The notes beneath the pieces are model-generated. The model was given only the letters and a program-made list of their open reading frames with translations, searched no databases and was not told the origin of the DNA. A DNA stretch of 56,965 nucleotides from Lachnospiraceae bacterium (GTDB taxonomy: Bacteria; Bacillota; Clostridia; Lachnospirales; Lachnospiraceae): positions 1 through 56,965 of the forward strand of contig JAPJQL010000024.1 in assembly GCA_030825115.1 (NCBI GenBank). Reading direction: 5' to 3'. Below, piece by piece: positions 16,584 through 25,433 of the stretch. How positions within the stretch are numbered: position 1 is the first letter of the stretch; each line of letters opens with the position of its first letter. Made by a program: the position numbers and the translations under genes.

Positions 16584-18272
16584 ATGGGGAAATTGGAATT
16601 TCGCTATAAAGATGAAAAGTACCCAAGCTCCAATGTTGTGAATGGAATCAGCATGGCTGGACCAAGAGCACATTTACGGGGAATGGGTTTGGTGAACAGT
16701 GAACTGGCAAAGCCGTTTATCGGAGTTATCAATACCTATAATGAAATGCATCCGGGACATGTGCATCTGGATACGGTTGGACAGATGGTGAAAAACGGGG
16801 TGCTGGAAGCTGGCGGTGTTCCGTTTGAGGTGAACACGATCTCGCTTTGCGATGGTTTTGCGCAGGGCCATGTGGGAATGTGCAGTATCCTGCCAAGCAG
16901 GGAGGTGATCGCCGATTCTGTTGAAATCTATGCCGGAGGACATCAATTAGATGGGCTTGTGCTTATTGGGGGCTGCGATAAGATCGTTCCTGCGATGATC
17001 ATGGCAGCCCTGCGGATCAATCTTCCGACGATCATTGTGACTGGCGGACCGATGATGCCGGGGGAGTATAAAGATCATCAGTATGCGACTTATGAACTAA
17101 AGGAGATGACCGGCAAGCTGAAATCCGGTGAAATCTCGCTGGAAGAGTACGAATATATGGAAGGTCTGATGTCCCCGTCGCCTGGCTCCTGCGCCATGAT
17201 GGGGACGGCGAATACGATGTCTTTGCTGGCGGAAGCCATGGGACTGACGCTTCCCGGATGCGGCAGCGCTCATGCGGTGACAGGCAAGAAAAAGCGGATT
17301 GCCAAGATGAGCGGGATGGAGATCGTCCGTCTGGTGGAGGAAAATATCCGTCCGAGGGATATTGTCACCCAGGAGATGCTGGAGACAGCAATGCGGGTGG
17401 GTGTAAGCATCGGCGGCTCTACAAACATGACATTACATATGCCGGCAATTGCTCATGAGGCAGGACTGACAATGACGCTGGAGGATATTGACCGGATATC
17501 AAAAGAGACTCCTTGCATTGTAAAAGTTAAGCCATCCGGCAGCCATACGATGTGGGATTTGGATCAGGCAGGAGGCGTAGGCGCTGTTTTACGGGAACTG
17601 GACGGACTGGTAAACCTGGACCAGATGACAGTCAATGGAAAGACGCTTCGGGAAAATGCAGAGAATACATTTGAGCATAATGAAGAGGTGGTACATCCTG
17701 TCAGCCGTGCCTATACGAAAGAGGGGTCTTTGGCCGTTCTCAAAGGGAATCTGGCGCCGGACGGCAGCGTAGTAAAGCAGACAGCCGTCAGTCCGAAGAT
17801 GCTTAAGCACAAAGGCCCGGCACATTGTTTCGAATCAGAAGAAAAGGCAGTTGCTGCAATTCTGGGAAAAGAGGTTCAGCACGGAGAAGTGATTGTCATC
17901 AGAAATGAAGGTCCAAAGAGCGGTCCCGGTATGCGTGAAATGCTGACGGCAACTGCGGCACTTGTCAGTATGGGATATTCTGAAACGGTGGCTTTGGTGA
18001 CGGACGGACGTTTTTCAGGCGCGACCAGAGGACCGTGTATCGGTCATGTTTCACCGGAAACGGCTGAAAGAGGCCCTATTGCGGCGGTGAAGGATGGGGA
18101 TCTGATCGAGATTGACATTCCCAACCGGATCTTGCATCTGGATGTGAGCGAAGAAGAGATTAAGAATCGGTTGGAACAGCTGCCGGAGCATTGCCTGAAG
18201 GTGACGACGGGATATCTTGCCCGTTACTCTAAAGCGGTATCATCGGCAGCCCGGGGAGCAATCTTGAGATAA
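16584..18272 (+). CDS. IlvD/Edd-family dehydratase, probably for a sugar acid
   Basis: This 562-residue iron-sulfur enzyme removes water from a 2,3-dihydroxy acid to give a 2-keto acid. Cys89 (LCDGFAQG), Cys131 (GGCDKIVPA) and Cys203 (GSCAMMGTAN) are the likely cluster ligands. The Cys found early in [2Fe-2S] IlvD proteins is replaced (HPGHVHL around 57-62), and Cys89 is the Edd-like position. This is the pattern of oxygen-labile [4Fe-4S] members found in anaerobes. The catalytic Ser lies in DGRFSGATRG. It could be dihydroxy-acid dehydratase of valine/isoleucine synthesis. However, the IclR gene before it and the aldolase and tricarboxylate-type transporter after it favour a catabolic sugar-acid dehydratase. 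Confidence 0.85.
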   Translation: MGKLEFRYKDEKYPSSNVVNGISMAGPRAHLRGMGLVNSELAKPFIGVINTYNEMHPGHVHLDTVGQMVKNGVLEAGGVPFEVNTISLCDGFAQGHVGMCSILPSREVIADSVEIYAGGHQLDGLVLIGGCDKIVPAMIMAALRINLPTIIVTGGPMMPGEYKDHQYATYELKEMTGKLKSGEISLEEYEYMEGLMSPSPGSCAMMGTANTMSLLAEAMGLTLPGCGSAHAVTGKKKRIAKMSGMEIVRLVEENIRPRDIVTQEMLETAMRVGVSIGGSTNMTLHMPAIAHEAGLTMTLEDIDRISKETPCIVKVKPSGSHTMWDLDQAGGVGAVLRELDGLVNLDQMTVNGKTLRENAENTFEHNEEVVHPVSRAYTKEGSLAVLKGNLAPDGSVVKQTAVSPKMLKHKGPAHCFESEEKAVAAILGKEVQHGEVIVIRNEGPKSGPGMREMLTATAALVSMGYSETVALVTDGRFSGATRGPCIGHVSPETAERGPIAAVKDGDLIEIDIPNRILHLDVSEEEIKNRLEQLPEHCLKVTTGYLARYSKAVSSAARGAILR

Positions 18273-18296
18273 GTAAATATGGAGATAGGAGAATAT

Positions 18297-19199
18297 ATGG
18301 AGAAGACAATACTGTTTCCGGGAATATCAGCCCCTCAGCTTACCCCGTTTTATGATAACGGAGAGGTGAATTATGAGGAGTATACACGGCTTACCCGGTT
18401 TCTGTCAGAAGGCGGAATCAAGGGAATATTTGTATGCGGAACAACAGGGGAATTTGCAAATCTGACGATAGATGAGCGAAAGAAGCTTTTGAAAGCAGCT
18501 CAAAAAGGCGCGGGTCCGGAATGTAAGATTTTATATAATATCACGGCTTTAAACCTGAAGGATGTGGAGTCGCTGGCGACCTGGGCAAAGCAGGAGGGAG
18601 CGGACGGGGTATCGGTCACAGCTCCGTATTACCATGGCTATGATAAGCTTGCGCTGACAGATTATTTTATCAGGGTTTCGCGGCTGGCAGCGCCGTTTCC
18701 GGTCTATCTGTATCATATCCCGTCTATGGTGCACAATGTGATTACGCCGGAGATTTTGAATGATGTCTGTGACGCGTGTGAAAACGTGAGGGGAATTAAA
18801 GACAGCAGTATGGACTTCATGACATTTTTGAAGTTTCAGATGGCGGCGCCGGACAAAGATTTTGAGATCCTTACCGGAAATGATGCCCAGGTTTTGACTG
18901 CGCTCCAGGCAGGGGGAGGCGGTGCAGTGATTGCGCTGGCAGGAGTTTTTCCAAAGCTGTGCAGCACGATTTATGAGAGCTTCCAAACAGGGGATTTAGA
19001 GGCGGCTCGAAACGCCCAGATTACGGTGCTGAAGCTCAGGGACCTTGTCAGGGGGACGATTCCGGTCACAGCTCATAAAGAGATGTTGAAGATGCAGGGG
19101 TTTGCAATGGGAAAAGCACGGTTTCCGTTCCGGGAACTGACGGATGAAGAGAAGAAAAAAGTAAGAGACACTGTTTGTGAACTTGGAGTTTTAAGGTAA
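18297..19199 (+). CDS. DHDPS/NAL-family aldolase (2-keto-3-deoxy acid aldolase type)
   Basis: This 300-residue class I aldolase shows the family core: CGTTGEF around residues 47-53, Tyr139 in YLYHIP and the Schiff-base Lys168 in RGIKDSS. The family includes dihydrodipicolinate synthase, N-acetylneuraminate lyase and 2-keto-3-deoxy-gluconate or -galactonate aldolases. Its place right behind a dehydratase suggests it cleaves, or in some members dehydrates, the 2-keto-3-deoxy acid made there. The start is set at 18297 because AGGAG lies six bases upstream; an in-frame ATG at 18279 precedes that site. Confidence 0.85.
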   Translation: MEKTILFPGISAPQLTPFYDNGEVNYEEYTRLTRFLSEGGIKGIFVCGTTGEFANLTIDERKKLLKAAQKGAGPECKILYNITALNLKDVESLATWAKQEGADGVSVTAPYYHGYDKLALTDYFIRVSRLAAPFPVYLYHIPSMVHNVITPEILNDVCDACENVRGIKDSSMDFMTFLKFQMAAPDKDFEILTGNDAQVLTALQAGGGGAVIALAGVFPKLCSTIYESFQTGDLEAARNAQITVLKLRDLVRGTIPVTAHKEMLKMQGFAMGKARFPFRELTDEEKKKVRDTVCELGVLR

Positions 19200-19211
19200 A
19201 GGAGAAGGAAT

Positions 19212-20201
19212 ATGAAAAAACGTTTATTATTATCGGCAACATTGGCAATGAGTCTGGTCCTGTCTGCATGTGGTTCTGCTGGAAATACGGGCAGTTCCGG
19301 CGGTGCAGCGGCATCTCAGGCAGCGGATGCGGGGGTCAGCCTGAAAGGCAGGAATGTCACGTTTATCTGCCCGTGGGACGCAGGCGGTAGTTCTGATGCG
19401 ATGACAAGAAAAGTGGCAGAAATGTTCGGAAAGCTTACTGGAGCGAACACTAATGTGGAGAATCAGGGCGGAGCCGGAGGGACGACGGCAACGACGGATT
19501 TTGTCGGTGCGGCGACCGATGGTACGGCGATTTGCCTTGAGGCAGTCGGTGTGTTTACGCTGCAGCCGTTTGTGAGAGAGGTTGGCTACAGCATTGATGA
19601 CTTTACACCGGTTGCGGGCCTGACTACAGAACCGATCGTCATGGTTGCATCTAAAAATTCCGGGGTAAAAAATATGGATGATTTGCTGGCAAAGGGGACT
19701 GTCAGCTACGGATTTAACGGCGCCGGTTCCCTGATGGAACTGTGCCAGAAGAAATTTTTCAGCATGACGGAGCTGGCGGCTACCGGAGTGTCTTATGACG
19801 GTTCATCTGAGACGATTGCAGCAGCTTTGGGCGGTCATATTGATGTAGCTGTTGCCCATCCGGCGGAGATTTTACAGTATATTGAGACAGGCGACCTGTA
19901 CCCAATCGGTATTTTCAATGCCGAGAGAGATACCAGAGAAGGACTGAAAGAGATTCCCACATTTAAAGAGATGGGGTATGATGTGGACATGTCGGTATGG
20001 AAGTTCATGATGATTCCAAAGGGTACATCAGAGGAGATGACGGCTTATATCATCGACGCGCTTGACCAGATTGTTAAGAGTGATGAGTTTGCGGAATTCT
20101 GCGACAGCTATACGTTGCTGCCGACACAGCAGACTTCACAAGAGATTGTGGAACGGATTCACAATGAGGCAGATGTAAATAAGCAGCTTTTAGGAAATTG
20201 A
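19212..20201 (+). CDS. Tripartite tricarboxylate-type transporter binding lipoprotein (TctC/Bug family)
   Basis: The 329-residue product begins with a lipoprotein signal ending LSAC (Cys20), then a serine/glycine linker. The binding domain has the TctC features VTFICPWDAGGSSDAMTRKV, NQGGAGGTTATTDF and FGGGHID-like LGGHIDVAVAHPAE. These proteins bind mono-, di- or tricarboxylic acids and aromatic or sugar acids outside the cell. It is 12 bases behind the aldolase and is followed by the two membrane subunits, so it is the substrate-recognition part of the operon's importer. The likely ligand is the sugar acid degraded by the enzymes upstream. Confidence 0.9.
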   Translation: MKKRLLLSATLAMSLVLSACGSAGNTGSSGGAAASQAADAGVSLKGRNVTFICPWDAGGSSDAMTRKVAEMFGKLTGANTNVENQGGAGGTTATTDFVGAATDGTAICLEAVGVFTLQPFVREVGYSIDDFTPVAGLTTEPIVMVASKNSGVKNMDDLLAKGTVSYGFNGAGSLMELCQKKFFSMTELAATGVSYDGSSETIAAALGGHIDVAVAHPAEILQYIETGDLYPIGIFNAERDTREGLKEIPTFKEMGYDVDMSVWKFMMIPKGTSEEMTAYIIDALDQIVKSDEFAEFCDSYTLLPTQQTSQEIVERIHNEADVNKQLLGN

Positions 20202-20227
20202 TCGTTGAGGCGGAAGGAGAGTCCCTT

Positions 20228-20704
20228 ATGTCAGAAACCAGAAAAGATTACATCTCATCCCTGATATTTTTTGCGATTGGGATTGGCGTGCTGGTCAGCG
20301 CAACATTTATTAAAGACCCGGGGCTATCGGAAATGGGACCGAGGGAATTTCCGAATTTTATCGGTATCTGCATGATTGTGCTGAGTGTGGCGTTATTTGC
20401 CAAGACTGCCTTCACAGACCGGAAGCAAAGACAGGCGGACCGTGCGGAGGGCACGGTCCGTACTGAAACGGGTGGGGAAGATAGTACAAAGAATGAGTTG
20501 AGGGCGATTGCGATTGCAGCCGTCTGCCTGTTGTATGCGGTAACGTTTACGACACTTGGATATTTTATATCTACATTCCTTGCAATTACACTGATCTGCC
20601 TGATATTTCGTGAAAAGCGGATCTGGGTTTATCCTCTTCTCTATGCGGTGGCTGTTGTCATTTGGATGGGATTTACCTACCTGTTGTCGATTCGTCTGCC
20701 GTAA
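20228..20704 (+). CDS. Tripartite tricarboxylate transporter small subunit (TctB family)
   Basis: This 158-residue protein has four hydrophobic segments (about residues 8-26, 40-60, 92-125 and 133-155), the layout of TctB. The second segment is preceded by LSEMGPREFPNFIG, which matches the conserved PRxFP stretch of the family. An upstream in-frame start at 20198 overlaps the binding-protein stop, but GAAGGAGAG before 20228 is the better ribosome site. It works with the large TctA subunit that follows. Confidence 0.85.
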   Translation: MSETRKDYISSLIFFAIGIGVLVSATFIKDPGLSEMGPREFPNFIGICMIVLSVALFAKTAFTDRKQRQADRAEGTVRTETGGEDSTKNELRAIAIAAVCLLYAVTFTTLGYFISTFLAITLICLIFREKRIWVYPLLYAVAVVIWMGFTYLLSIRLP

Positions 20705-20722
20705 CCTGGGGGGAGGGAAATT

Positions 20723-22207
20723 ATGATTGCGAATGTTTTACAGGATATTTTTACATTTCAGAATTTATTATGGATGAACATCGGCATGGCGTCAGGCATT
20801 GTGGTCGGCGCGCTGCCGGGGCTTACGGGGACGATGTGCATTGCTCTTTTGCTCCCTCTTACGTATAAGATGAATTCTCTTACCGGTATGCTGATGCTTT
20901 TAGGCGTATACTGTGGAGGAATCTATGGAGGATCGATTACGGCGATATTGATCAATACGCCGGGAACTCCGGCTTCTGCGGCTACGAGTCTTGACGGTTA
21001 TCCTATGGCTCAAAAAGGGCATGGGCTGCGCGCGCTCCACAGTGCACTGGCAGCGTCTACGGTTGGCGGGTTGATCAGTTGTGCCGTGCTGTTGTTCCTT
21101 GCGCCGCTCATTGCCAACTTTGCTTTGAAATTTGGCAATGAGGAGTATTTTGCACTGGCTTTGTTCGGGCTTACGATCATCGCCAGCGTAGGCGGGAAAT
21201 CCCTGATCAAGGGATTGCTGATGGGCATGGCCGGGCTGCTGTTAGCCTGTGTCGGGATTGATATGGACGGGGTGGCGAGGTTTACCTTTGGAGATAACCA
21301 TCTGGCGTCGGGAATCAATACGATTCCTGTTTTGATTGGACTGTTTGCGATTACGGAGGTGATGAGCAAGGCCCGGGATATCCATAAGAGCGCGGGGCAG
21401 GCTGTTCAGGTAAAGAAGGAGCGGGTTTCTTTCCGCGACGTTCTTGCGTATAAGCTGACTTTGATACGGAGTTCTCTGATTGGTGTATTTATCGGTGCAG
21501 TGCCGGGAACCGGAGCGGCAATCTCCTCTTTTATGGCGTATAATGAGGCAAAAAGGACGGCAAAGCACCCAGAGGAGTTCGGGTATGGCAGTGAGGAGGC
21601 CGTAGTTGCTTCTGAGGCAGCCAACAATGCGGTGACGGGCGCAACGCTGATACCGCTTCTGACACTTGGAATTCCGGGGGATACCAATACGGCTGTACTT
21701 CTTGGCGCCCTTACGATGCAGGGGATTGCTCCGGGACCGACCTTGTTTACAACTCAGAAGACCTGGGTGTACGCGATTATGGTTGGCTTGATTTTTGTCA
21801 ATATTTTTATGTATCTGCAGGGAAGGGCATTTATAACGGGTTTTGTAAATGTCACAAAAATCCCTACCCAGGTAATTGTCCCTGCGATTGTGACCCTGTG
21901 TATGATAGGTGCTTATGCAATCAAGTATAATAACTTTAACTGCATCCTTATGGTGGCGCTTGGAATTTTTGGTTATTATATGAAAAAACTGGATTTTCCT
22001 CTGACTCCTATGGTGATCGGTCTTGTGTTGGGGAGCTTGTGCGAGAAGAATATGAGACGGGCGCTTATCCTGTCTAAAGGAGACTGGACGACGTTTATAT
22101 CACGTCCCATCTCCTGTGCGTTCATCATCCTCGCCATCTTTATGCTGTTCTTTCCAGTGATCCGCAGTTGGTGGGAGAGGAGGAAGGCGGCGTCCTATGG
22201 CAGGTGA
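20723..22207 (+). CDS. Tripartite tricarboxylate transporter large subunit (TctA family)
   Basis: This 494-residue protein has about eleven membrane segments. The two family signatures are visible: GALPGLTGTMCIALLLPLTY with YGGSITAILINTPGTPAS near the start, and GAVPGTGAAISSFMAYNEAK with LTLGIPGDTNTAVLLGAL in the second half, reflecting the internal duplication. It forms the ion-coupled translocation path of the importer. It overlaps the next gene by 11 bases, which ties the dehydrogenase to the same operon. Confidence 0.94.
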   Translation: MIANVLQDIFTFQNLLWMNIGMASGIVVGALPGLTGTMCIALLLPLTYKMNSLTGMLMLLGVYCGGIYGGSITAILINTPGTPASAATSLDGYPMAQKGHGLRALHSALAASTVGGLISCAVLLFLAPLIANFALKFGNEEYFALALFGLTIIASVGGKSLIKGLLMGMAGLLLACVGIDMDGVARFTFGDNHLASGINTIPVLIGLFAITEVMSKARDIHKSAGQAVQVKKERVSFRDVLAYKLTLIRSSLIGVFIGAVPGTGAAISSFMAYNEAKRTAKHPEEFGYGSEEAVVASEAANNAVTGATLIPLLTLGIPGDTNTAVLLGALTMQGIAPGPTLFTTQKTWVYAIMVGLIFVNIFMYLQGRAFITGFVNVTKIPTQVIVPAIVTLCMIGAYAIKYNNFNCILMVALGIFGYYMKKLDFPLTPMVIGLVLGSLCEKNMRRALILSKGDWTTFISRPISCAFIILAIFMLFFPVIRSWWERRKAASYGR

Positions 22208-23291
22208 CAGATTGATTCAGCTGTCGGCAGGCAGAACCCATCTGGGCGAAAACGCAATCCATAGTCTGGGGGATGAGGTCTCCAGACTGGGAAAGCGTGC
22301 GCTGGTTCTTGCCGATGAAACCGTGTGGCAGGAAATCAGGGATGAGATAAGCGCTGAGCTTGACCAAGCCGGTATGGAGTGGGGGCTGATGTTTCATACA
22401 GGTCATTGCTGCCCGCGTGCTTATGAAAGGACCAGGGAGCAGGCATGCAGTATGGCGGCGGATGTGCTGATCGGGATTGGCGGCGGCCGCCTTTTGGATA
22501 CAGCGAAGATTGCTGCAGATAAGGCTCAGATATGTTGCGTAACTGTGCCGACCAGCGCTGCTACCTGTGCGGCGGCCGCCTGGCTGTCGGTGGAGTATAC
22601 AGATGAAGGCGCTTTTGTCGGAAACTATTGGACAGAGTATCCTCCATTTTGCACGATCATCGATACGGCCCTCATTGTGAAAAGATGTCCGATGCGTTTA
22701 AATATGGCCGGGATTGTGGATGCTATGGCAAAATATCCTGAGATAGAATATAACTTGAACTGTACAGACAATTTTAGTGAAAATGCATTTTCAGAGGTGG
22801 CGGCAGAAACGTCAGAAAAGATATATTCATTTTTTATGAATCATTTTAAAGAACTGATGGATAAGTTTCGTCAGGGGATTGCCGATTCGATGGCTGAGGA
22901 TGCTGTCGCTAAAGTAATTGCGGTAACAGGACTGGTTTCCAGTCTGGCATGTGGAGGGAAACAGGCGGCAGTAGCGCATCTTATTTATAGTTATATCTGC
23001 AGTTATCATCCGCAGACGGCCGAACAGTATCTGCACGGCGAGATTGTAGGGGCATCGCTTTGCTATCAGATTGTGGTGGATGGCTGGGCGGTCAGCGAGG
23101 CGGAATCCCTGCAAAAGCGATTGCATGATGCGGGAATGCCGGTCTGTTTGGCGGAACTTGGCGTGTTTGCCGATCAGGAGGAACAGGAACGGATTTTTGC
23201 TTTTCTGGGTGAGAGGATGGGGATTTCACAAAAGGAAATGAGCCGTCTCAGAGAGCCGCAAAATATCAGGTGGCTGTTTGAGGGTCAATAA
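22197..23291 (+). CDS. Metal-dependent alcohol dehydrogenase, glycerol dehydrogenase-like
   Basis: The 364-residue product belongs to the iron-containing/GldA-type dehydrogenases. The NAD-binding GIGGGRLLDTAK and TVPTSAATCAAAA segments are present, and the metal ligands appear as Asp in IVDAMAKYPE and His in AVAHLIYSY and YLHGEIVGA. The GldA-like branch usually acts on glycerol, hydroxyketones or short sugar alcohols. In this operon it may reduce the aldehyde released by the aldolase or oxidise the incoming substrate. A clear terminator follows, closing the operon begun by the IclR gene. Confidence 0.85.
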   Translation: MAGDRLIQLSAGRTHLGENAIHSLGDEVSRLGKRALVLADETVWQEIRDEISAELDQAGMEWGLMFHTGHCCPRAYERTREQACSMAADVLIGIGGGRLLDTAKIAADKAQICCVTVPTSAATCAAAAWLSVEYTDEGAFVGNYWTEYPPFCTIIDTALIVKRCPMRLNMAGIVDAMAKYPEIEYNLNCTDNFSENAFSEVAAETSEKIYSFFMNHFKELMDKFRQGIADSMAEDAVAKVIAVTGLVSSLACGGKQAAVAHLIYSYICSYHPQTAEQYLHGEIVGASLCYQIVVDGWAVSEAESLQKRLHDAGMPVCLAELGVFADQEEQERIFAFLGERMGISQKEMSRLREPQNIRWLFEGQ

Positions 23292-23316
23292 ACGGAAAAT
23301 ATGGATTTAGCCTTGT

Positions 23317-23376
23317 AAAGGCAGGAACAGATTTACTTATGTGCACGCACTGGATAAATTTGCCCCTGCCTTTTTT
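23317..23376 (+). terminator. Terminator of the sugar-acid operon
   Basis: AAAGGCAGG (23317-23325) pairs with CCTGCCTTT (23365-23373) and a run of six T follows from 23371. The 40-base loop has secondary pairing potential. Confidence 0.75.
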
Positions 23377-23386
23377 ACGCTGCTCA

Positions 23387-23415
23387 TTGTCAGTAAGCAT
23401 AAATTGTAGTAAACT
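23387..23415 (+). promoter_or_regulatory. Promoter of the coiled-coil membrane protein gene
   Basis: TTGTCA (23387-23392) and TAAACT (23410-23415) with a 17-base spacer. Confidence 0.6.
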
Positions 23416-23464
23416 AAAGAAAGTATAGATACGAGACGGAAACTTGCAAAGGAGGACCGGGGAT

Positions 23465-24556
23465 ATGGTACAGACAAAGGATGATTGTCTGGCGTTCCTT
23501 GCAGAAGCGAGAAATGCGATCGATGAGATGTCTGTGATGAATGACAGGGAAAATCAACTGCGGGCAGATGAGGAGCGGTTGGAACGGACCCTGGAGACGG
23601 AGAAAAAGGCGGTGGCCGATACGATCCGGGCGACAGTAAAGAAGCGTGCAGAGGAGATCAGCGCCAGCTATGACAAGGAGATTGTCAAAGGGCAGGAGAG
23701 GCTGAAACGTGTCAGGAGCAAGCGAGAGAAGGCGAAGAGCCAGGGCGTAAAAGACCGGATCGAAGAAGAGACGGCAACGCTTCGGGATTATAACCGGGAA
23801 CTTAGGCTGAAGATGAAAAGCCTGTTCCAGCAAAAGCATGTGCCGCGGTATTGCCGCTCATCGCTGTATTACTGCCTTTATTTTCCACGGTGGTTTAAGG
23901 AATTCCTGGTGCTGCTTGCAATGATCCTGATTTTTTTCCTTGCAATCCCCTGCGGGATCTATTATCTGCTGCCGGAGCGGCATCCGCTCTATCTGGCGGG
24001 AATCTACCTGCTGGATATCCTGTTGTTTGGCGGAGCCTATATTGCAGCCGGCAATAAGGGAAGGCTGCATAATCTGGAGACCTTGAAAGAGGGACGGAAG
24101 ATAAAAGACCAGATTCACAGCAATGACAAGAAGATCAAAGTCATTATCTCCACCATACGGAAAGACCGCAATGAATCGCTCTATAATCTTGAAAAATACG
24201 ACGATGAGATTGCGCAGATTGAGCAGGAGCTGACCCGGATAACAGAGCAGAAAAAAGAAGCGCTGAATACATTTGAAACTGTGACAAAAGTGATCCTTTC
24301 TGATGAGATCATGCATAATAATCAGGAAAAGCTGGACGGTCTCCAGGAAGAGTACGATAAGGCCGCAGAACAGCTCCGCGCTACGGAGGCGAAGGTAAAA
24401 GAACGCCGCCTGTACATTACCGATCACTATGGGATGTATCTGGGCAGCGATCTGCTCGACCCGCTCAAAATAGCAGAATTGACTGCCATGATTCAGGAAG
24501 ATAAGGCGAAAAACTTAAGCGAGGCAATCGAATTGTACCAATCAGGGAAATCATAA
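23465..24556 (+). CDS. Coiled-coil membrane protein of unknown function
   Basis: The 363-residue product has a charged helical first third (about residues 10-115, rich in Glu, Arg and Lys with heptad spacing), two membrane segments (about 150-175 and 180-198), and a second long coiled coil to the C-terminus. The likely topology puts both coiled coils on the cytoplasmic face. GGAGGACC before 23465 defines the start; the frame is open from 23444. No enzymatic motif is present. It has its own promoter and terminator and so forms a single-gene unit. I do not recognise a named family. Confidence 0.65.
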   Translation: MVQTKDDCLAFLAEARNAIDEMSVMNDRENQLRADEERLERTLETEKKAVADTIRATVKKRAEEISASYDKEIVKGQERLKRVRSKREKAKSQGVKDRIEEETATLRDYNRELRLKMKSLFQQKHVPRYCRSSLYYCLYFPRWFKEFLVLLAMILIFFLAIPCGIYYLLPERHPLYLAGIYLLDILLFGGAYIAAGNKGRLHNLETLKEGRKIKDQIHSNDKKIKVIISTIRKDRNESLYNLEKYDDEIAQIEQELTRITEQKKEALNTFETVTKVILSDEIMHNNQEKLDGLQEEYDKAAEQLRATEAKVKERRLYITDHYGMYLGSDLLDPLKIAELTAMIQEDKAKNLSEAIELYQSGKS

Positions 24557-24593
24557 TTTGAGTTTTGCCCGCGGAGGCCGGTATCAGACCGGG

Positions 24594-24646
24594 AAAGGAG
24601 AGAGCGTCAGGTATTCACAGGGATATCTGACGCCCTCTCCTTTTTC
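24594..24646 (+). terminator. Terminator after the coiled-coil gene
   Basis: AAAGGAGAGAGCGTCAG pairs with CTGACGCCCTCTCCTTT through a long stem with one bulge, followed by TTTTTCG. Confidence 0.85.
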
Positions 24647-24708
24647 GTATAAAAATCAGGACACATGCTTATAATAGAATTAACAAAAATGAGCACAGGC
24701 GGGACAGG

Positions 24709-25308
24709 ATGAAGACAGGATGGATTCAAAGACTTCGGGGAAACCGGGAAATCTATTATTTTGACTCGGGAACGGGATTTGAGGCGGAGGCATGCGCCGG
24801 GACGTTGTATGAACTGATTCGGGGGATTGCCAGAGAAGAAGGAAAAGAAGGCGTGGTATTTTTATGTATCGGGACTGACCGTTCCACCGGGGACAGCTTA
24901 GGGCCTCTGATCGGACATAAGCTGAAAGAACAGCGGATCCGAAAAGCAAGAATTGTTGGTACGCTGGACTGCCCTGTACATGCAATGAACCTGGAACAGT
25001 CGGTGGCGATGGTAAAGATGCGGTATCCCAACCACGTGATCGTGGCGGTAGATGCATCGGTGGGGAGTCAGGACCACGTGGGATATATCACATTGGGAAA
25101 AGGCGCCCTGCGCCCGGGACTCGGGGTCAGCAAGAACCTTCAGGCGGTAGGGGATATCTTTATCACCGGGATCGTGGGCGGCTGTGGGAGTTATGACCCG
25201 CTGATGCTGCAGAGCGTGCGTCTTTCCGTAGTGATGAAGATGGCGGACTGCATATGCCAAAGCATATTTCTTGTCGAACAATTTTGGGAAAACGCAGCCT
25301 CCTTTTGA
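24709..25308 (+). CDS. yyaC: YyaC-type spore protease
   Basis: This 199-residue protein matches the YyaC family, GPR-like proteases found in spore formers. Visible marks are CIGTDRSTGDSLGPLIGHKL, GTLDCPVHAMNL, VAVDASVGSQDHVGYI and GKGALRPGLGVSKNL. In Bacillus the gene is expressed in the forespore. The leader (about 24648-24685) has both GTATA and CTTATAATA elements, which could be read by sigma-A or a forespore sigma factor; I cannot decide. Its presence is one of the reasons to think the host forms spores. Confidence 0.9.
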   Translation: MKTGWIQRLRGNREIYYFDSGTGFEAEACAGTLYELIRGIAREEGKEGVVFLCIGTDRSTGDSLGPLIGHKLKEQRIRKARIVGTLDCPVHAMNLEQSVAMVKMRYPNHVIVAVDASVGSQDHVGYITLGKGALRPGLGVSKNLQAVGDIFITGIVGGCGSYDPLMLQSVRLSVVMKMADCICQSIFLVEQFWENAASF

Positions 25309-25337
25309 CAAACTTAGCACCCCGGATATGCTATGAT
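25305..25337 (+). promoter_or_regulatory. Promoter of the LysM/MPN-like gene
   Basis: TTGACA (25305-25310) overlaps the yyaC stop. TATGCT (25327-25332) lies 16 bases on, and an extended -10 box TGCTATGAT ends at 25337. A small hairpin (GGGTGA...TCACCC, about 25364-25390) lies in the leader, without a T-run. Confidence 0.6.
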
Positions 25338-25433
25338 TTTTCAGATAATAGAAATCAACAGCGGGGTGAGAGGTGGAACGAAGTTCACCCATACCTTTAT
25401 GTGCTGTAAAATGTGCACGGAATGGAGGATATC

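Noticed and set aside
25360..25392. Possible T-box-like leader (GGTGG with a hairpin) before the LysM gene
   Set aside because: The T-box antiterminator bulge and a terminator are missing, and the downstream gene is not amino-acid related. Only a simple hairpin is supported.
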